From: Stenotrophomonas mori
GTDB taxonomy: Bacteria; Pseudomonadota; Gammaproteobacteria; Xanthomonadales; Xanthomonadaceae
Assembly (NCBI RefSeq): GCF_023556335.1
Contig: NZ_JAIKTS010000001.1
Location: 248,001-312,000 of the forward strand
Direction: 5' to 3'
DNA length: 64,000 nucleotides
The position numbers were made by a program, and so were the translations under genes. Below, in pieces: positions 53,689 through 64,000 of this stretch. Under the pieces are notes generated by a model. The model did not search any database, was not told the DNA's origin, and saw only the letters and a list, made by a program, of their open reading frames with translations. Every line of letters starts with the position of its first letter. Position 1 is the first letter of the stretch.

Positions 53689-54690
53689 TTAAACCACCTT
53701 CGCCCGCAACAGGTCATGAATATTCAGGGCGCCGACGGCGCGGCCCTCGCCGTCGACCACGATCAGGCCGTTGATCTGGTGCTGTTCGAGCAGCCGTGCC
53801 GCTTCCACCGCCAGCTGGTCGGCGCCGATGGTGCGCGGCGAGCGGGTCATCACCTGGGCGATGCCGGCGGTGCGCACGTCCAGGTCGGTGTCCAGCGCGC
53901 GGCGCAGGTCACCGTCGGTGAACAGCCCCACCAGCCGGCCATCGGCCGCGACCACGGCGGTCATGCCCAGGCGCTTGCGGCTCATCTCCACCAGCGCCTC
54001 GCTGAGGCTGGCGTCCTCGCGCACGCTGGGCAGGTCGGCGCCGCTGTGCATCACGTCGGTGATGTGCAGCAGCAGGCGGCGGCCAAGGCTGCCGGCCGGG
54101 TGCGAGCGGGCGAAGTCGTCGGCGGTGAAGCCGCGGGCGTCGAGCAGGGCCACCGCCAGCGCGTCGCCCATCGCCAGCGAGGCGGTGGTGCTGGAGGTCG
54201 GCGCCAGCGCCAGCGGGCAGGCCTCATGGTCCACGCTGACGTCCAGGTGGATGTCGGCGGCCCGGGCCAGGCCGGACTGCGGCCGGCCGGTCATGGCGAT
54301 CAGCGCGTTGCCCTGGCGCTTGAGCACCGGCAGCAGCATCAGCACCTCGTCCGATTCGCCCGAGTAGGACAGCGCCAGCACCACGTCGTCCTCGGTGATC
54401 ATGCCCAGGTCGCCATGGCCGGCCTCGCCCGGGTGCACGTAGAACGCGGGGGTGCCGGTCGAGGCCAGGGTGGCGGCGATCTTGCGCGCGACATGGCCGG
54501 ACTTGCCCATGCCGGTGGCGACCACGCGGCCGCGCGAAGCCAGCACCAGGCGGCAGGCGGCGGCGAACTCGGCGCCGATGCGCCCGCCCACGCGGTCCAG
54601 TTCGGCCTGTTCGATGGCGAAGACGCGCCGGCCGCTGGCGACCAGGTCGGTATCGCGGGGGGTATCCGGGGAAAGCGGGGAGACAGCCAT
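53689..54690 (-). CDS. kdsD: Arabinose-5-phosphate isomerase
   Basis: 333 residues: SIS domain (ATGMGKSGHVARKIAATLAS, THxGEAxHGDLG type HPGEAGHGDLGM) then two CBS domains from about residue 205. Produces A5P, precursor of KDO. 192 bases upstream of kdsC. Possible longer start at 54722/54726 is in the ibaG promoter region. Confidence 0.95.
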   Translation of the reverse strand: MAVSPLSPDTPRDTDLVASGRRVFAIEQAELDRVGGRIGAEFAAACRLVLASRGRVVATGMGKSGHVARKIAATLASTGTPAFYVHPGEAGHGDLGMITEDDVVLALSYSGESDEVLMLLPVLKRQGNALIAMTGRPQSGLARAADIHLDVSVDHEACPLALAPTSSTTASLAMGDALAVALLDARGFTADDFARSHPAGSLGRRLLLHITDVMHSGADLPSVREDASLSEALVEMSRKRLGMTAVVAADGRLVGLFTDGDLRRALDTDLDVRTAGIAQVMTRSPRTIGADQLAVEAARLLEQHQINGLIVVDGEGRAVGALNIHDLLRAKVV

Positions 54691-54710
54691 GCCGGGTGCC
54701 GTTCGGAGAG

Positions 54711-54716
54711 TAGAAT
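54711..54716 (+). promoter_or_regulatory. Candidate -10 (TAGAAT) for ibaG-murA
   Basis: TAGAAT 28 bases before the TTG start at 54744, with an AT-rich segment and AGGA between. Divergent from kdsD. Confidence 0.5.
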
Positions 54717-54743
54717 GGGGCATCATTTTATTAGGAAAGCGCT

Positions 54744-54980
54744 TTGGACGCCGAGACCATCCAGAACCTGATCGAGACCGGGCTGCCGGGCGCGCGCGCC
54801 GTGGTGCGCGGCGACGATGGCGTACATTTCGAGGCCGAGGTGGTCTGCGCGGCGTTCGAGGGCAAGCCGCTGCTGGCCCGGCAGCGCATGGTGTACGCGA
54901 CCCTGGGGGACCGGATCAAGACCGGCGTCATCCATGCCCTGGCGCTGCCCCGGACCCTCACTCCGGGCGAAGCCGGCTGA
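54744..54980 (+). CDS. ibaG: BolA-family protein IbaG
   Basis: 78 residues from a TTG start: no ATG or GTG fits the conserved N-terminus DAETIQNLIETGLPGA, and AGGA lies 7 bases upstream. BolA fold with conserved His in GVHFEAEVV and a later Cys (VVCAAF), HALAL. Binds Fe-S clusters with monothiol glutaredoxins. Precedes murA, as in E. coli. Confidence 0.92.
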   Translation: MDAETIQNLIETGLPGARAVVRGDDGVHFEAEVVCAAFEGKPLLARQRMVYATLGDRIKTGVIHALALPRTLTPGEAG

Positions 54981-56614
<1,634 letters not shown>

Positions 56615-56640
56615 CGACTTCCCGGGCGAAGCCGTCGCAC

Positions 56641-57028
56641 GGACGCCGCGCCCCGCTGGAGCGCTACCGGAAAAGCCCCGCCGGGCAGGGCCCGGCGCTA
56701 CGGCCCCGGCCGCCCTGTAGAGCGGGGCCGCGCCCCGCTGGGGCACTCCCGGAAAGCCCCCGCCGGGCAGGGCCCGGCGCTACGGCCCCCGGCCGCCCTG
56801 TAGAGCGGGGCCGCGCCCCGCTGGGGCACTCCCGGAAAGCCCCGCCGGGCAGGGCCCGGCGCTACGCCCTCGGCCGCCCTGTAGAGCGGGGCCGCGCCCC
56901 GCGGGGGCACTCCCGGAAAGCCCCCGCCGGGCAGGGCCCGGCGCTACCGCCCCGGCCGCCCTGTAGAGCGGGGCCGCGCCCCGCTGGGGCACTCCCGGAA
57001 AGCCCCGCCGGGCAGGGGCCGGCGCTAC
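56641..57028. repeat. Tandem array of GTAG palindromes (REPIN-like), about 4.7 units of 81-83 bases
   Basis: Unit starts at 56715, 56798, 56879 and 56961, plus a partial unit from 56641. Each unit contains a plus-strand element GTAG-AGCGGGGC-CGC-GCCCCGCT and a minus-strand element GTAG-C-GCCGGGC-CCT-GCCCGGC, heads outward, joined by a conserved 20-base spacer. GTAG-headed imperfect palindromes in inverted pairs are the hallmark of REP/REPIN sequences mobilised by RAYT transposases; related single elements are at 23163 and 23505. No RAYT gene is in the window. Open frames across the array are artefacts. Confidence 0.85.
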
Positions 57029-57070
57029 CGGCGGACGCTGTCTGTGGCGAACGGGGACGCCGGAAACGAA

Positions 57071-57092
57071 GAACGCCCCTTGCGGGGCGTTC
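57071..57092 (-). terminator. Rho-independent terminator of bamD
   Basis: GAACGCCCC-TTGC-GGGGCGTTC is a perfect 9-base stem. On the minus strand, 29 bases after the bamD stop, it is followed by TTCGTTT. Confidence 0.8.
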
Positions 57093-57121
57093 CATGCGGC
57101 GATCCGGATTTCCCGCGGCTC

Positions 57122-58006
57122 TTACTTGCGGTTCATCCGCGCATTGCGCTGGCCGGTGGCCACCGATTTCTCGCCGGCGAACGGGTTGAGCTTGCGCACC
57201 ATCCACGGGTACTTCGGCCAGTGCCCCTGCAGCCAGGCGTGGTCGGGCTGGTTCAGTTCCAGGACGCGGCGGGCGTCGTCGGCCAGGGTCTTGTTGCCCA
57301 GGTGGGTGTAGGACTCGCCGAGCAGGGCCACGGCATCGTTCTGGAAAGCGCTCTGCGGATAGGTCTCCAGCAGGTAGGTGGCACGGCCGGCGGCCGAGAT
57401 CCAGGCGCCGCGGCGGGCGTAGTACAGGGCGTTGTCCATCTCGTGCTGGGCGAACACGTCGCGCAGCTCGATCATGCGCTGGCGCGCGTCGGCCGCGTAG
57501 CGGCTGTTGGGGTAGCGCTCGGTGACGATGTTGAAGTCGGCATAGGCCTGGCGCGGGGTCGACAGGTCGCGGCGGCTGGAGTCCAGCGACCACACCCGGC
57601 GCAGGAACACGGTGTCGCTGTTGCCGTTGGCCAGCCCGCGCAGGTAGTACAGGTAGGCGATGTTGCGATGGGTCGGGTAGGTGCGGATGAAGCGGTCGAT
57701 GCTGGACACCGCGTCGTCGTTCCTGCCGGCCTTGTACTGGGCGTAGGCGCTTTCGATCATCGCCTGCTCGGTGTACGGGCCGTACGGGTACTGGGCGATC
57801 AGCCGCCTGAAGCTGGTTTCGGCGCCGGACCAGTTGCCGCCCTCCATCAGCGCATGGCTCTTCTCGTAGAGCTTCTCGGCCGGCATGCCTTCGTCCGCGT
57901 TCTTGCTCTTGGTGCCGCGGTGGCACCCGGTGGCGGCGAAGACCAGGACCAGCAGCAGGGCGGCGGTGCGGGCGGTGGCGGACAGCAGCGGGGAGCGTCG
58001 GATCAT
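57122..58006 (-). CDS. bamD: Outer membrane assembly factor BamD
   Basis: 294 residues. Lipobox VFAATGC and five TPR-like repeats with conserved [20 protein letters not shown] and [17 protein letters not shown]. Part of the BAM complex that inserts beta-barrel proteins. Divergent from rluD, the usual arrangement. A -10-like TATCAT lies on the minus strand at 58044-58049. Confidence 0.96.
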   Translation of the reverse strand: MIRRSPLLSATARTAALLLVLVFAATGCHRGTKSKNADEGMPAEKLYEKSHALMEGGNWSGAETSFRRLIAQYPYGPYTEQAMIESAYAQYKAGRNDDAVSSIDRFIRTYPTHRNIAYLYYLRGLANGNSDTVFLRRVWSLDSSRRDLSTPRQAYADFNIVTERYPNSRYAADARQRMIELRDVFAQHEMDNALYYARRGAWISAAGRATYLLETYPQSAFQNDAVALLGESYTHLGNKTLADDARRVLELNQPDHAWLQGHWPKYPWMVRKLNPFAGEKSVATGQRNARMNRK

Positions 58007-58043
58007 GGGTCAGGGCGGGACGCGGCAGGAATACCAGGGGGCG

Positions 58044-58049
58044 ATGATA
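58044..58049 (-). promoter_or_regulatory. Candidate -10 (TATCAT) for bamD
   Basis: TATCAT on the minus strand, 38 bases before the bamD start. In the 111-base divergent spacer with rluD. Confidence 0.4.
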
Positions 58050-58117
58050 GCCTAGTGGCCTGTCCTGCGACTGACTCCGGTTGCCGGGACCTCCCGAATC
58101 CCGCCCATACCCCTGCC

Positions 58118-59101
58118 ATGTCCGACACTGCTTCCCCTTCTCCCCGCCAGGCGCGGGTGCCCGATGCCGCCGCCGGCCGCCGTTTCGACGCGGTGCTGGC
58201 CGAGCTGTTCCCCGAATTCTCCCGTTCCCGCCTGAGCGAGTGGATCAAGTCCGGCGCGGTCCTGCTCGACGGTGCCGCCGCGCGGCCGCGCGATCCGGTG
58301 CGCGGCGGCGAGCTGGCCACCCTGAATGCGACCCTGGACGTCCAGACCGACGCCCTGCCCGAGGACATCCCGCTGTCGGTGCTGTACGAGGACGAACACG
58401 TGTTCGTGATCGACAAGCCGGCCGGGCTGGTGGTCCATCCCGGTGCCGGCAACCCCGGCGGCACCCTGGTCAACGCGCTGCTGTTCCGCGACCCGGCGCT
58501 GGCCGCGGTGCCGCGCGCCGGCGTGGTCCACCGGCTGGACAAGGACACCAGCGGGGTGATGGTCGTGGCCCGCACCCTGCAGGCGCAGACCGCGCTGGTG
58601 GAGCAGCTGTCCGCCCGCGAGGTCCACCGCCAGTACCTGGCGGTGGTGAGCGGTGCGCTGGTGTCCGGCGGCACGGTCGATGCACCGATCGACCGCCACC
58701 CGCGCGACCGCCTGCGCATGGGGGTCCGCGAGGACGGCCGCGACGCCGTCACCCACTACCGCCTGCGCGAGCGCTTCCGCGCCCATACCGCGCTGGAATG
58801 CCGGCTGGAAACCGGCCGTACCCACCAGATCCGCGTGCACATGGCGCACCTGAAGCACGCCATCGTCGGCGACCCGCTGTACGGCGGCGCGCTGAAGCTG
58901 CCCAAGGGCGCCACCGACGAACTGGTCGCGCAGCTGCGCGGCTTCAAGCGCCAGGCGCTGCACGCCGAGACCCTGGAATTCGTGCATCCGGTCACCGGCG
59001 AGGCGATCCGCAACAGCGCGCCGGTGCCGGCCGACCTGCTGGCGCTGATGCACGCGCTGCGCGGGGACAGCCAGGCGTTCGCCGAACGCGAGCGGCGCTG
59101 A
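58118..59101 (+). CDS. rluD: 23S rRNA pseudouridine synthase RluD
   Basis: 327 residues. S4 domain ([15 protein letters not shown]) then RluA-type catalytic domain: catalytic Asp in [23 protein letters not shown], and [12 protein letters not shown]. Forms pseudouridines 1911, 1915 and 1917 of helix 69. Followed by pgeF 3 bases after its stop, the common order. Confidence 0.96.
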   Translation: MSDTASPSPRQARVPDAAAGRRFDAVLAELFPEFSRSRLSEWIKSGAVLLDGAAARPRDPVRGGELATLNATLDVQTDALPEDIPLSVLYEDEHVFVIDKPAGLVVHPGAGNPGGTLVNALLFRDPALAAVPRAGVVHRLDKDTSGVMVVARTLQAQTALVEQLSAREVHRQYLAVVSGALVSGGTVDAPIDRHPRDRLRMGVREDGRDAVTHYRLRERFRAHTALECRLETGRTHQIRVHMAHLKHAIVGDPLYGGALKLPKGATDELVAQLRGFKRQALHAETLEFVHPVTGEAIRNSAPVPADLLALMHALRGDSQAFAERERR

Positions 59102-59104
59102 CCG

Positions 59105-59887
59105 GTGGCCGGCGCCGGGCTTCCGCTGCTGCCGGCCGCCTGGCCGGCGCCGCCGGGCGTGCAGGCCTTCACCACGCTGCGGCGCGGCGCCGGCGGGTCG
59201 GCGCCGCCCTTCGACAGCTTCAACCTGGGCAACCGCAGTTCGCCGGAAGGCGACGACCCGGCACAGGTGCAGCGCAACCGCGACGAACTGTGCTGGCTGG
59301 CAGGGCTGCCTTCCGCGCCACACTGGCTGCGGCAGGTGCACGGCACCGGGGTGCTGCGTTTCGATGCGCCTGCCGGCGCATGCGCCGCGGCGGCGGAGCC
59401 GGCCGCCGATGCGGCGGTGACCGCGGTGCCCGGCGTGGTGCTGGCGATCCTGACCGCCGACTGCCTGCCGGTGGTGTTCGCCGCGTGCGACGGCAGCGAG
59501 GTGGCGGCCGCCCATGCCGGGTGGCGCGGGCTTGCCGGGGGCATGCTGGAAGCGACCCTGGCGGCCATGCGTACGCCGGCCGGCGCTGCCATGGCCTGGC
59601 TCGGTCCCGCGGCCGGGCCGGCGCACTACGAGATCGGCGCCGATGTGCGTGACGCCTTCCTCGCGCACTCGGCGGCGGCCGACGCGGCATTCGCCGCCAC
59701 CCGGCCGGGGCACTGGCGGGTGGACCTGTACGCGCTGGCACGGCAACGCTTGCAGGCCGCCGGCATGGACCCGGCGCGCATCCATGGCGGGGACCAGTGC
59801 ACCATCGCGGATCCGTCGCGCTGGTTCTCGCACCGCCGCGACCGCCGCAGCGGGCGCATGGCGACCCTGGTGTGGATGACCGGGTGA
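59105..59887 (+). CDS. pgeF: Multicopper polyphenol oxidase / purine nucleoside phosphorylase-like PgeF (YfiH)
   Basis: 260 residues, GTG start. DUF152 zinc-site ligands: His in RQVHGT, Cys in LTADCLPVVF and His in AHAGWRG. E. coli YfiH corrects errors in peptidoglycan precursors; related proteins have purine nucleoside phosphorylase/adenosine deaminase activity. GTGA overlap with the next gene. Confidence 0.93.
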   Translation: MAGAGLPLLPAAWPAPPGVQAFTTLRRGAGGSAPPFDSFNLGNRSSPEGDDPAQVQRNRDELCWLAGLPSAPHWLRQVHGTGVLRFDAPAGACAAAAEPAADAAVTAVPGVVLAILTADCLPVVFAACDGSEVAAAHAGWRGLAGGMLEATLAAMRTPAGAAMAWLGPAAGPAHYEIGADVRDAFLAHSAAADAAFAATRPGHWRVDLYALARQRLQAAGMDPARIHGGDQCTIADPSRWFSHRRDRRSGRMATLVWMTG

Positions 59888-60426
59888 CCCGGCCGCTGTT
59901 CGAACACGTGCTGGGTCCGGCGTTCGCACGGCTCCCGCCGTTGCTGCGGGCGGTGCACACGGTGGCGTCGTGCCAGACCTGGCAGGGCCGCGGCCGGGTG
60001 CGCCGTGGCCGCCATTGGCTGGTGGCGCCCTGTGCCTGGCTGGCACGGTTGCCGCCGAGCGCGGACGATCTGCCGGTGGCCGTCACGTTCAGGGCGGGGG
60101 CCGACGGCGAGCGCTGGGACCGCCGCTTCGGCACGGCCCGCATGGCCTCGCGCCTGTGGCAGCGGGAGGGCCGCCTGCTCGAACGGCTCGGCGCGGTGCG
60201 CCTGGGCTTCGTGCTGACGGTCGAGGACGGCGAGATCCACTGGCGGGCCGAGCGGGTGTGGGTGCTGGGCATCGTGCCGTTGCCGGCGGCCTGGTCCGCG
60301 GCGGTCCAGTGCCGCGAGCGCGAGCACGCCGGCCGCTACGAATTCCGGGTGGAGGTGGCCCTGCCGCTGATCGGGCCGCTGATCCGCTATGAAGGCTGGC
60401 TGCTGCCCGTCGACCCGGCGGGCTGA
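59884..60426 (+). CDS. DUF4166-family protein
   Basis: 180 residues from GTG 59884 which overlaps the pgeF stop (GTGA). The opening LFEHVLGPAFARLPPLLRAV, W-R-F block (ERWDRRFG) and ending PLIGPLIRYEGWLLPVD fit DUF4166. No membrane segments, function unknown. Its coupling to pgeF is odd and may be local. Confidence 0.75.
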   Translation: MTRPLFEHVLGPAFARLPPLLRAVHTVASCQTWQGRGRVRRGRHWLVAPCAWLARLPPSADDLPVAVTFRAGADGERWDRRFGTARMASRLWQREGRLLERLGAVRLGFVLTVEDGEIHWRAERVWVLGIVPLPAAWSAAVQCREREHAGRYEFRVEVALPLIGPLIRYEGWLLPVDPAG

Positions 60427-60662
60427 CGGCACCGCGGCCGGTGGAAGCCGCCGACAGACTGCGATGCGTGGTGCGGCGCTTCCGGCGGGACGGGAGTGCG
60501 GGTTCCCGGTGATCGGGCGCAGCCTTGGTGCCCGCGGCAGCGCCTGCGGGCCGGCCGGCGGCGATCATGCTTGGCGTGGCATGCGATTTTCCACGCGGGC
60601 CGCCGTGCGGTCTGCGGCCGATGCCCGCGCAGAGGCGCTGCCGGCGGGGCCGGAGCCGGCGC

Positions 60663-62027
60663 TCAGCCGCCTTCCAGCGCCTGCAGGTAGTCGCGGCGCC
60701 AGCGGTTGATGTCGTGCTCGCGCAGGTGCTGCATCATCGCCTGCCAGCGTTCGATGCGCTCCGCGCGCGGCATGCCGGCGGCGGTGGCGATGGCGTCGGC
60801 GACGCCGTCCAGGTCGTGGGGGTTGACCAGCAGTGCCTGGCGCAGCTCATCGGCGGCGCCGGCCAGCAGCGACAGCACCAGCACCCCGGGGTCCTCCGGG
60901 TCCTGCGAGGCCACGTATTCCTTGGCCACCAGGTTCATGCCGTCGCGCAGCGGCGTGACCAGCCCCACCGCGGCTTCGCGGTAGAACCCGGTGAGGGTGC
61001 GGTGCGCATAGTTCTGGTTGACGTAGCGCAGCGGGGTCCAGTCGGCTTCGGCATGCAGGCCGTTGATGTGCCCGGCGATCCGCTCCAGGTCGCCGCGCAG
61101 GGTGCGGTACTCGGCGACGCTGCCGCGCGAGACCGGTGCGATCTGCAGGAAGGTCATGCGTCCCTTTTCCCGCGGATGACGGGTCAGGTAGCGCTCGAAG
61201 CCGTGGAAGCGCTCGGGCAGGCCCTTGGAGTAGTCCAGGCGGTCCACGCCGATCGCCAGCCGTCGCTGCTGCAGGCTCTGCCGCAGCGCGCGCACCGCGG
61301 TGTTGCCGACCGCCGCCTGTGCCTGGCGCGCGATGTGCGCGGTGTCGATGCCGATGGGGAACGCCGAGGTGCGGATGCGGCGTCCGTCGGGCGAGGTGAT
61401 GGTGTCGTCGTCGATGACCCGGCCGCCGCCGAACAGGCGTACCCAGGACTGGAAGCGGCCGACATCGCGCCGGGTCTGGAAACCCAGCAGGTCGAAGGCG
61501 TAGAGGGTCGAGAACAGCGAGAGGTGCTCGGGCAGCGCCTGCACCAGTTCGGCCGAGGGCATCGGCACGTGCAGGAAGAAGCCGATGCGGCAGCCGATGT
61601 CGCGTTCGCGCAGCAGCGCCGCCAGCGGGATCAGGTGGTAGTCGTGGATCCAGACGGTGTCGTCCTCGCGCAGCAGCGGCGCCAGCCGCTCGGCGAACAG
61701 CCGGTTGACCCGCCAGTAGCCTTCGCGCTTGCTGCGGTCGTAGTCCACCAGGTCCAGGCGGAAATGCAGCAGCGGCCACAGCGCGCGGTTGGAGAAGCCG
61801 TTGTAGTAGCTGTCGAGATCGGCCTTGGAGAGGTCCAGGGTGGCGTAGCGGATGCTGCCGTCGCTCTGTTCGCGCAGCTCGCCGCTCGTGGCGGCGTTGC
61901 GTCCGCTCCAGCCGAACCACAGGCCGCCGCGTTCCTTCAGGGCCGCCAGCAGGCCCACGGCCAGGCCGCCGGCGCGGCTTTCGCCCGGCAGCGCGACCCG
62001 GTTGGAGACCACCACGAGCCGGCTCAT
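60663..62027 (-). CDS. otsA: Trehalose-6-phosphate synthase OtsA
   Basis: 454 residues, GT20 family. Substrate-binding residues in [31 protein letters not shown], and [10 protein letters not shown]. Makes trehalose-6-phosphate from UDP-glucose and glucose-6-phosphate. Start ATG overlaps the GH15 stop by 4 bases. Osmoprotection and stress. Confidence 0.96.
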   Translation of the reverse strand: MSRLVVVSNRVALPGESRAGGLAVGLLAALKERGGLWFGWSGRNAATSGELREQSDGSIRYATLDLSKADLDSYYNGFSNRALWPLLHFRLDLVDYDRSKREGYWRVNRLFAERLAPLLREDDTVWIHDYHLIPLAALLRERDIGCRIGFFLHVPMPSAELVQALPEHLSLFSTLYAFDLLGFQTRRDVGRFQSWVRLFGGGRVIDDDTITSPDGRRIRTSAFPIGIDTAHIARQAQAAVGNTAVRALRQSLQQRRLAIGVDRLDYSKGLPERFHGFERYLTRHPREKGRMTFLQIAPVSRGSVAEYRTLRGDLERIAGHINGLHAEADWTPLRYVNQNYAHRTLTGFYREAAVGLVTPLRDGMNLVAKEYVASQDPEDPGVLVLSLLAGAADELRQALLVNPHDLDGVADAIATAAGMPRAERIERWQAMMQHLREHDINRWRRDYLQALEGG

Positions 62028-63805
62028 GAGGCCTCCTGCCAACTGCGCGAGAGCCGCATCGCGGCGGTGATCAGGCCGACGTGGGAATAGGTCTGCGGGA
62101 AATTGCCCCAGGCCTCGCCGTCGCTGAAGGCCAGGTCCTCGGACAGCAGGCCGAGGGGGTTGCGGCGTTTCAGCAGTTTCTCGAACAGGGCGCGCGCCTC
62201 GTCCTCGCGGCCGATCGCGGCCAGCGCGTCGATGTACCAGAAGGTGCAGATGGTGAAGCTGGTCTCGGGAGTGCCGAAGTCGTCCGGTGCAACGTAGCGG
62301 AACAGCGCGTCGCCGCGGCGCAGGTCGCGGCCGATCGCCTCCACCGTGGCGATGTAGCGCGGGTCGCGGGCGTCGATGAAGCCGATGTCCGCCAGCAGCA
62401 GCAACGAGGCGTCCAGGTGCTCGCCCTCGAAGGTGTCGGTGAAGTGCCCCAGGGAGGTGTTCCAGCCGCGCGCCATCACCTGCCGGTGGACGTGGTCGGC
62501 CCGTTCGCGCCACAGCGCGGCACGCGCGTCCAGCGCCAGCCGCTCGGCGATCTTGGTCAGGCGGTCGCAGGCGGCCCAGCACATGGCCGAGGTATAGGTA
62601 TGCACCGCGGTGCGGCCGCGGAACTCCCACAGCCCGGCATCGGGTACGTCATGCAGGGCGTAGGCGTGCTCGCCCAGCGGCTCCAGCCGCGCGAACGCAT
62701 GCCGGTCGCCGGGATTGTTGAGGCGCTGGTCGAAGAACAGCTGGGTGGAGGCCAACACCACCGACCCGTAGACATCGTGCTGGCGCTGGGTCCAGGCCAG
62801 GTTGCCGCGGCGCACCGGGCCCATGCCGCGGTAGCCGGCCAGCGACGGTACCTCGTGCTCGTCGAGCTGCTGTTCCATGCCGATGCCGTACAGCGGCTGC
62901 AGGCTGCCATCGCTGGTGGCCAGGTTGAAGATGTAGCGCAGGAAGTCCTCCATCGACCGGGTCGCGCCGAGCCGGTTGAGCGCGCGCACCACGAAGGCGG
63001 CATCGCGCAGCCAGCAGTAGCGGTAGTCCCAGTTGCGCGCGCTGTGCGGGGCTTCGGGGATGGAGGTGGTCATCGCCGCGATGATCGCGCCGCTGTCCTC
63101 GTACTGGCACAGCTTGAGGGTGATGGCGCTGCGGATCACCGCGTCCTGCCATTCCAGCGGGATGGACAGGTAGCGGGTCCATTCGCGCCAGTAGTCCTCG
63201 GTGCGCTGTTGCGCCTGCTGCGCATAGGTGGCCAGCGGCTGGTCGAGGGTCTCGTCCACGCCCAGTACCAGGTCCATCGGGTGCGCGAGCACGAACGGCA
63301 GACGCTCGCGGATGAAGCGCACCGGAACATCGGTGGTCAGGCGCAGGGTGAAGCCCGGCAGCAGCCAGCGCAGGTGGTTGCTGCCCCAGGTGGTCTCCGG
63401 GGTGCGCGCGCCCCAGTCGGCGAGCGGCCGCGCCAGCACCCGGATCCGTGGATTGCCGGCCAGCGGACGGATCCGGCGGATCAGGCTCGGCGGGCGGTAG
63501 AAGCGTCCGTTGCGGCGCCAGCGCGGTGCGAAATCGAGCACCTCCACCGCACCGCCGTGCTGGTCGCGCAGCACCGTGCGCAGGATCGCGGTATTGGTGA
63601 GGTAGTGCTGCTCGCTGTCGGCGTAGTCTTCCAGTTCGATGGCGAAGTCGCCGCCCTCCTGGGTCCGCGGCGACAGCAGCGCGCAGAACGCGGGGTCGCC
63701 GTCGAAGGCGGGCAGGCAACTCCAGACCACCCGCGCCTGGCGGTCGATGAGAGCGCCGAAACTGCCGTTGCCGACCACGCCCAGATCGAGATTGGGTTGA
63801 CGCAT
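62024..63805 (-). CDS. Glycoside hydrolase family 15 protein
   Basis: 593 residues, cytoplasmic. An N-terminal beta-sandwich (MRQPNLDLGVVGNGSFGALI) and an (alpha/alpha)6 barrel with NWDYRYCWLRDAAF and FSDGEAWGNFPQTYSHVGLI, typical of bacterial GH15 glucoamylase/trehalase-like proteins. Being between otsB and otsA suggests trehalose or a trehalose-related glucan as substrate; this is an inference from context. GH15 trehalases exist in mycobacteria. Confidence 0.92.
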   Translation of the reverse strand: MRQPNLDLGVVGNGSFGALIDRQARVVWSCLPAFDGDPAFCALLSPRTQEGGDFAIELEDYADSEQHYLTNTAILRTVLRDQHGGAVEVLDFAPRWRRNGRFYRPPSLIRRIRPLAGNPRIRVLARPLADWGARTPETTWGSNHLRWLLPGFTLRLTTDVPVRFIRERLPFVLAHPMDLVLGVDETLDQPLATYAQQAQQRTEDYWREWTRYLSIPLEWQDAVIRSAITLKLCQYEDSGAIIAAMTTSIPEAPHSARNWDYRYCWLRDAAFVVRALNRLGATRSMEDFLRYIFNLATSDGSLQPLYGIGMEQQLDEHEVPSLAGYRGMGPVRRGNLAWTQRQHDVYGSVVLASTQLFFDQRLNNPGDRHAFARLEPLGEHAYALHDVPDAGLWEFRGRTAVHTYTSAMCWAACDRLTKIAERLALDARAALWRERADHVHRQVMARGWNTSLGHFTDTFEGEHLDASLLLLADIGFIDARDPRYIATVEAIGRDLRRGDALFRYVAPDDFGTPETSFTICTFWYIDALAAIGREDEARALFEKLLKRRNPLGLLSEDLAFSDGEAWGNFPQTYSHVGLITAAMRLSRSWQEAS

Positions 63806-63882
63806 CGCTTCCTCCTCAGCAGTCGGGAGGCGCTCGCCTCCCGGTGTCCAGTGGCGGCGCGCGCCGGCCGGCGCGCACCAGC

Positions 63883-64000
63883 TCAGGCGGTGCCGGCCTG
63901 CAGCCAGTCGTACACCGCGTCCACGCCGGGCAGCGCGTAGTGCGCCCGGCTGGGATGGCGCTCGCCGACCAGGATGCCGTAGCCGCCCAGCTGCGCGGCC
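63883..64000 (-). CDS. otsB: Trehalose-6-phosphate phosphatase OtsB, C-terminal end (5' part outside window)
   Basis: The last 38 codons of a minus-strand frame (AAQLGGYGILVGERHPSRAH onward, ending WLQAGTA) match the C-terminus of the HAD-type trehalose-phosphatase. It precedes the GH15 and otsA genes, making an otsB-GH15-otsA operon with a 77-base gap. Confidence 0.75.
   Translation of the reverse strand, partial: AAQLGGYGILVGERHPSRAHYALPGVDAVYDWLQAGTA

Noticed and set aside
56641-57028. CRISPR array
   Set aside because: The unit is uniform with no variable spacers, consists of two palindromes, and there are no cas genes.
56698-57926. Minus-strand frames crossing the GTAG array with repeated [11 protein letters not shown]-like sequence
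   Set aside because: The amino acid repeats are a by-product of the DNA repeat; the remainder is a shadow of bamD.

Overview
The window is a stretch of very GC-rich gammaproteobacterial chromosome, most likely from a member of the Xanthomonadaceae (Lysobacteraceae; Xanthomonas, Pseudoxanthomonas, Stenotrophomonas, Luteimonas or Lysobacter type). The evidence is the gene content and order: ptsI-ptsH-EIIA-rapZ-hprK-ptsN-hpf-rpoN-lptBAC-kdsC-kdsD on one strand, followed by ibaG-murA; an HPr kinase in a gammaproteobacterium; proC next to pilT-pilU; yqgE-ruvX-pyrB; and GTAG-headed palindromic repeats like those of Stenotrophomonas. No rRNA, tRNA, CRISPR array, prophage or complete insertion sequence was recognised. 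Almost all of the window is chromosomal backbone.

Layout. 1-6 kb: the end of an autotransporter, a leucine-dehydrogenase-like enzyme, a Tat-exported LD-carboxypeptidase and a secreted amidohydrolase. 6-13.1 kb: a MacA-MacB-outer-membrane-lipoprotein efflux operon, divergent from an OmpR-type two-component system. 13.1-18.2 kb: RNase T, an acyltransferase, an M14 deacylase, a small graveyard of broken reading frames, and the divergent argP/argO pair. 18.3-25.8 kb: a THI5/NMT1-domain protein, an MFS transporter, SstT, AzlCD, a pseudouridine synthase and small conserved proteins. 25.8-34.3 kb: an MscS channel, a lipoprotein phosphodiesterase, an ECF sigma / membrane partner / DUF4097 module and a run of small housekeeping or uncharacterised genes.

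34.4-42.6 kb: an unusual pair, a roadblock-like protein and a fusion of an ABC ATPase domain to a DUSP23-like dual-specificity phosphatase, beside proC; then pilT-pilU, tag, yqgE-ruvX-pyrB. 42.6-54.7 kb: MgtE, then a regulatory PTS (EI, HPr, EIIA-Man, RapZ, HprK, EIIA-Ntr) with HPF and sigma-54, running into LPS transport (LptB, LptA, LptC) and KDO synthesis (KdsC, KdsD). 54.7-60.4 kb: ibaG, murA, a small EF-hand membrane protein, an 82-bp-period tandem array of GTAG palindromes, bamD divergent from rluD-pgeF-DUF4166. 60.6-64 kb: a trehalose operon, otsB-GH15-otsA.

Functionally, much of the window concerns the cell envelope (Lpt, Kds, MurA, BamD, LD-carboxypeptidase, MacAB) and nitrogen/carbon regulation (PTS-Ntr, RpoN, RapZ). 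Most neighbouring genes on a strand overlap by 1-8 bases (ATGA, TGATG, GTGA), pointing to translational coupling. The best candidate for an undescribed system is the ABC-ATPase/phosphatase fusion with its roadblock-like neighbour. A second point of interest is a reading frame at 15.9-16.3 kb that is broken only at short sequence repeats.
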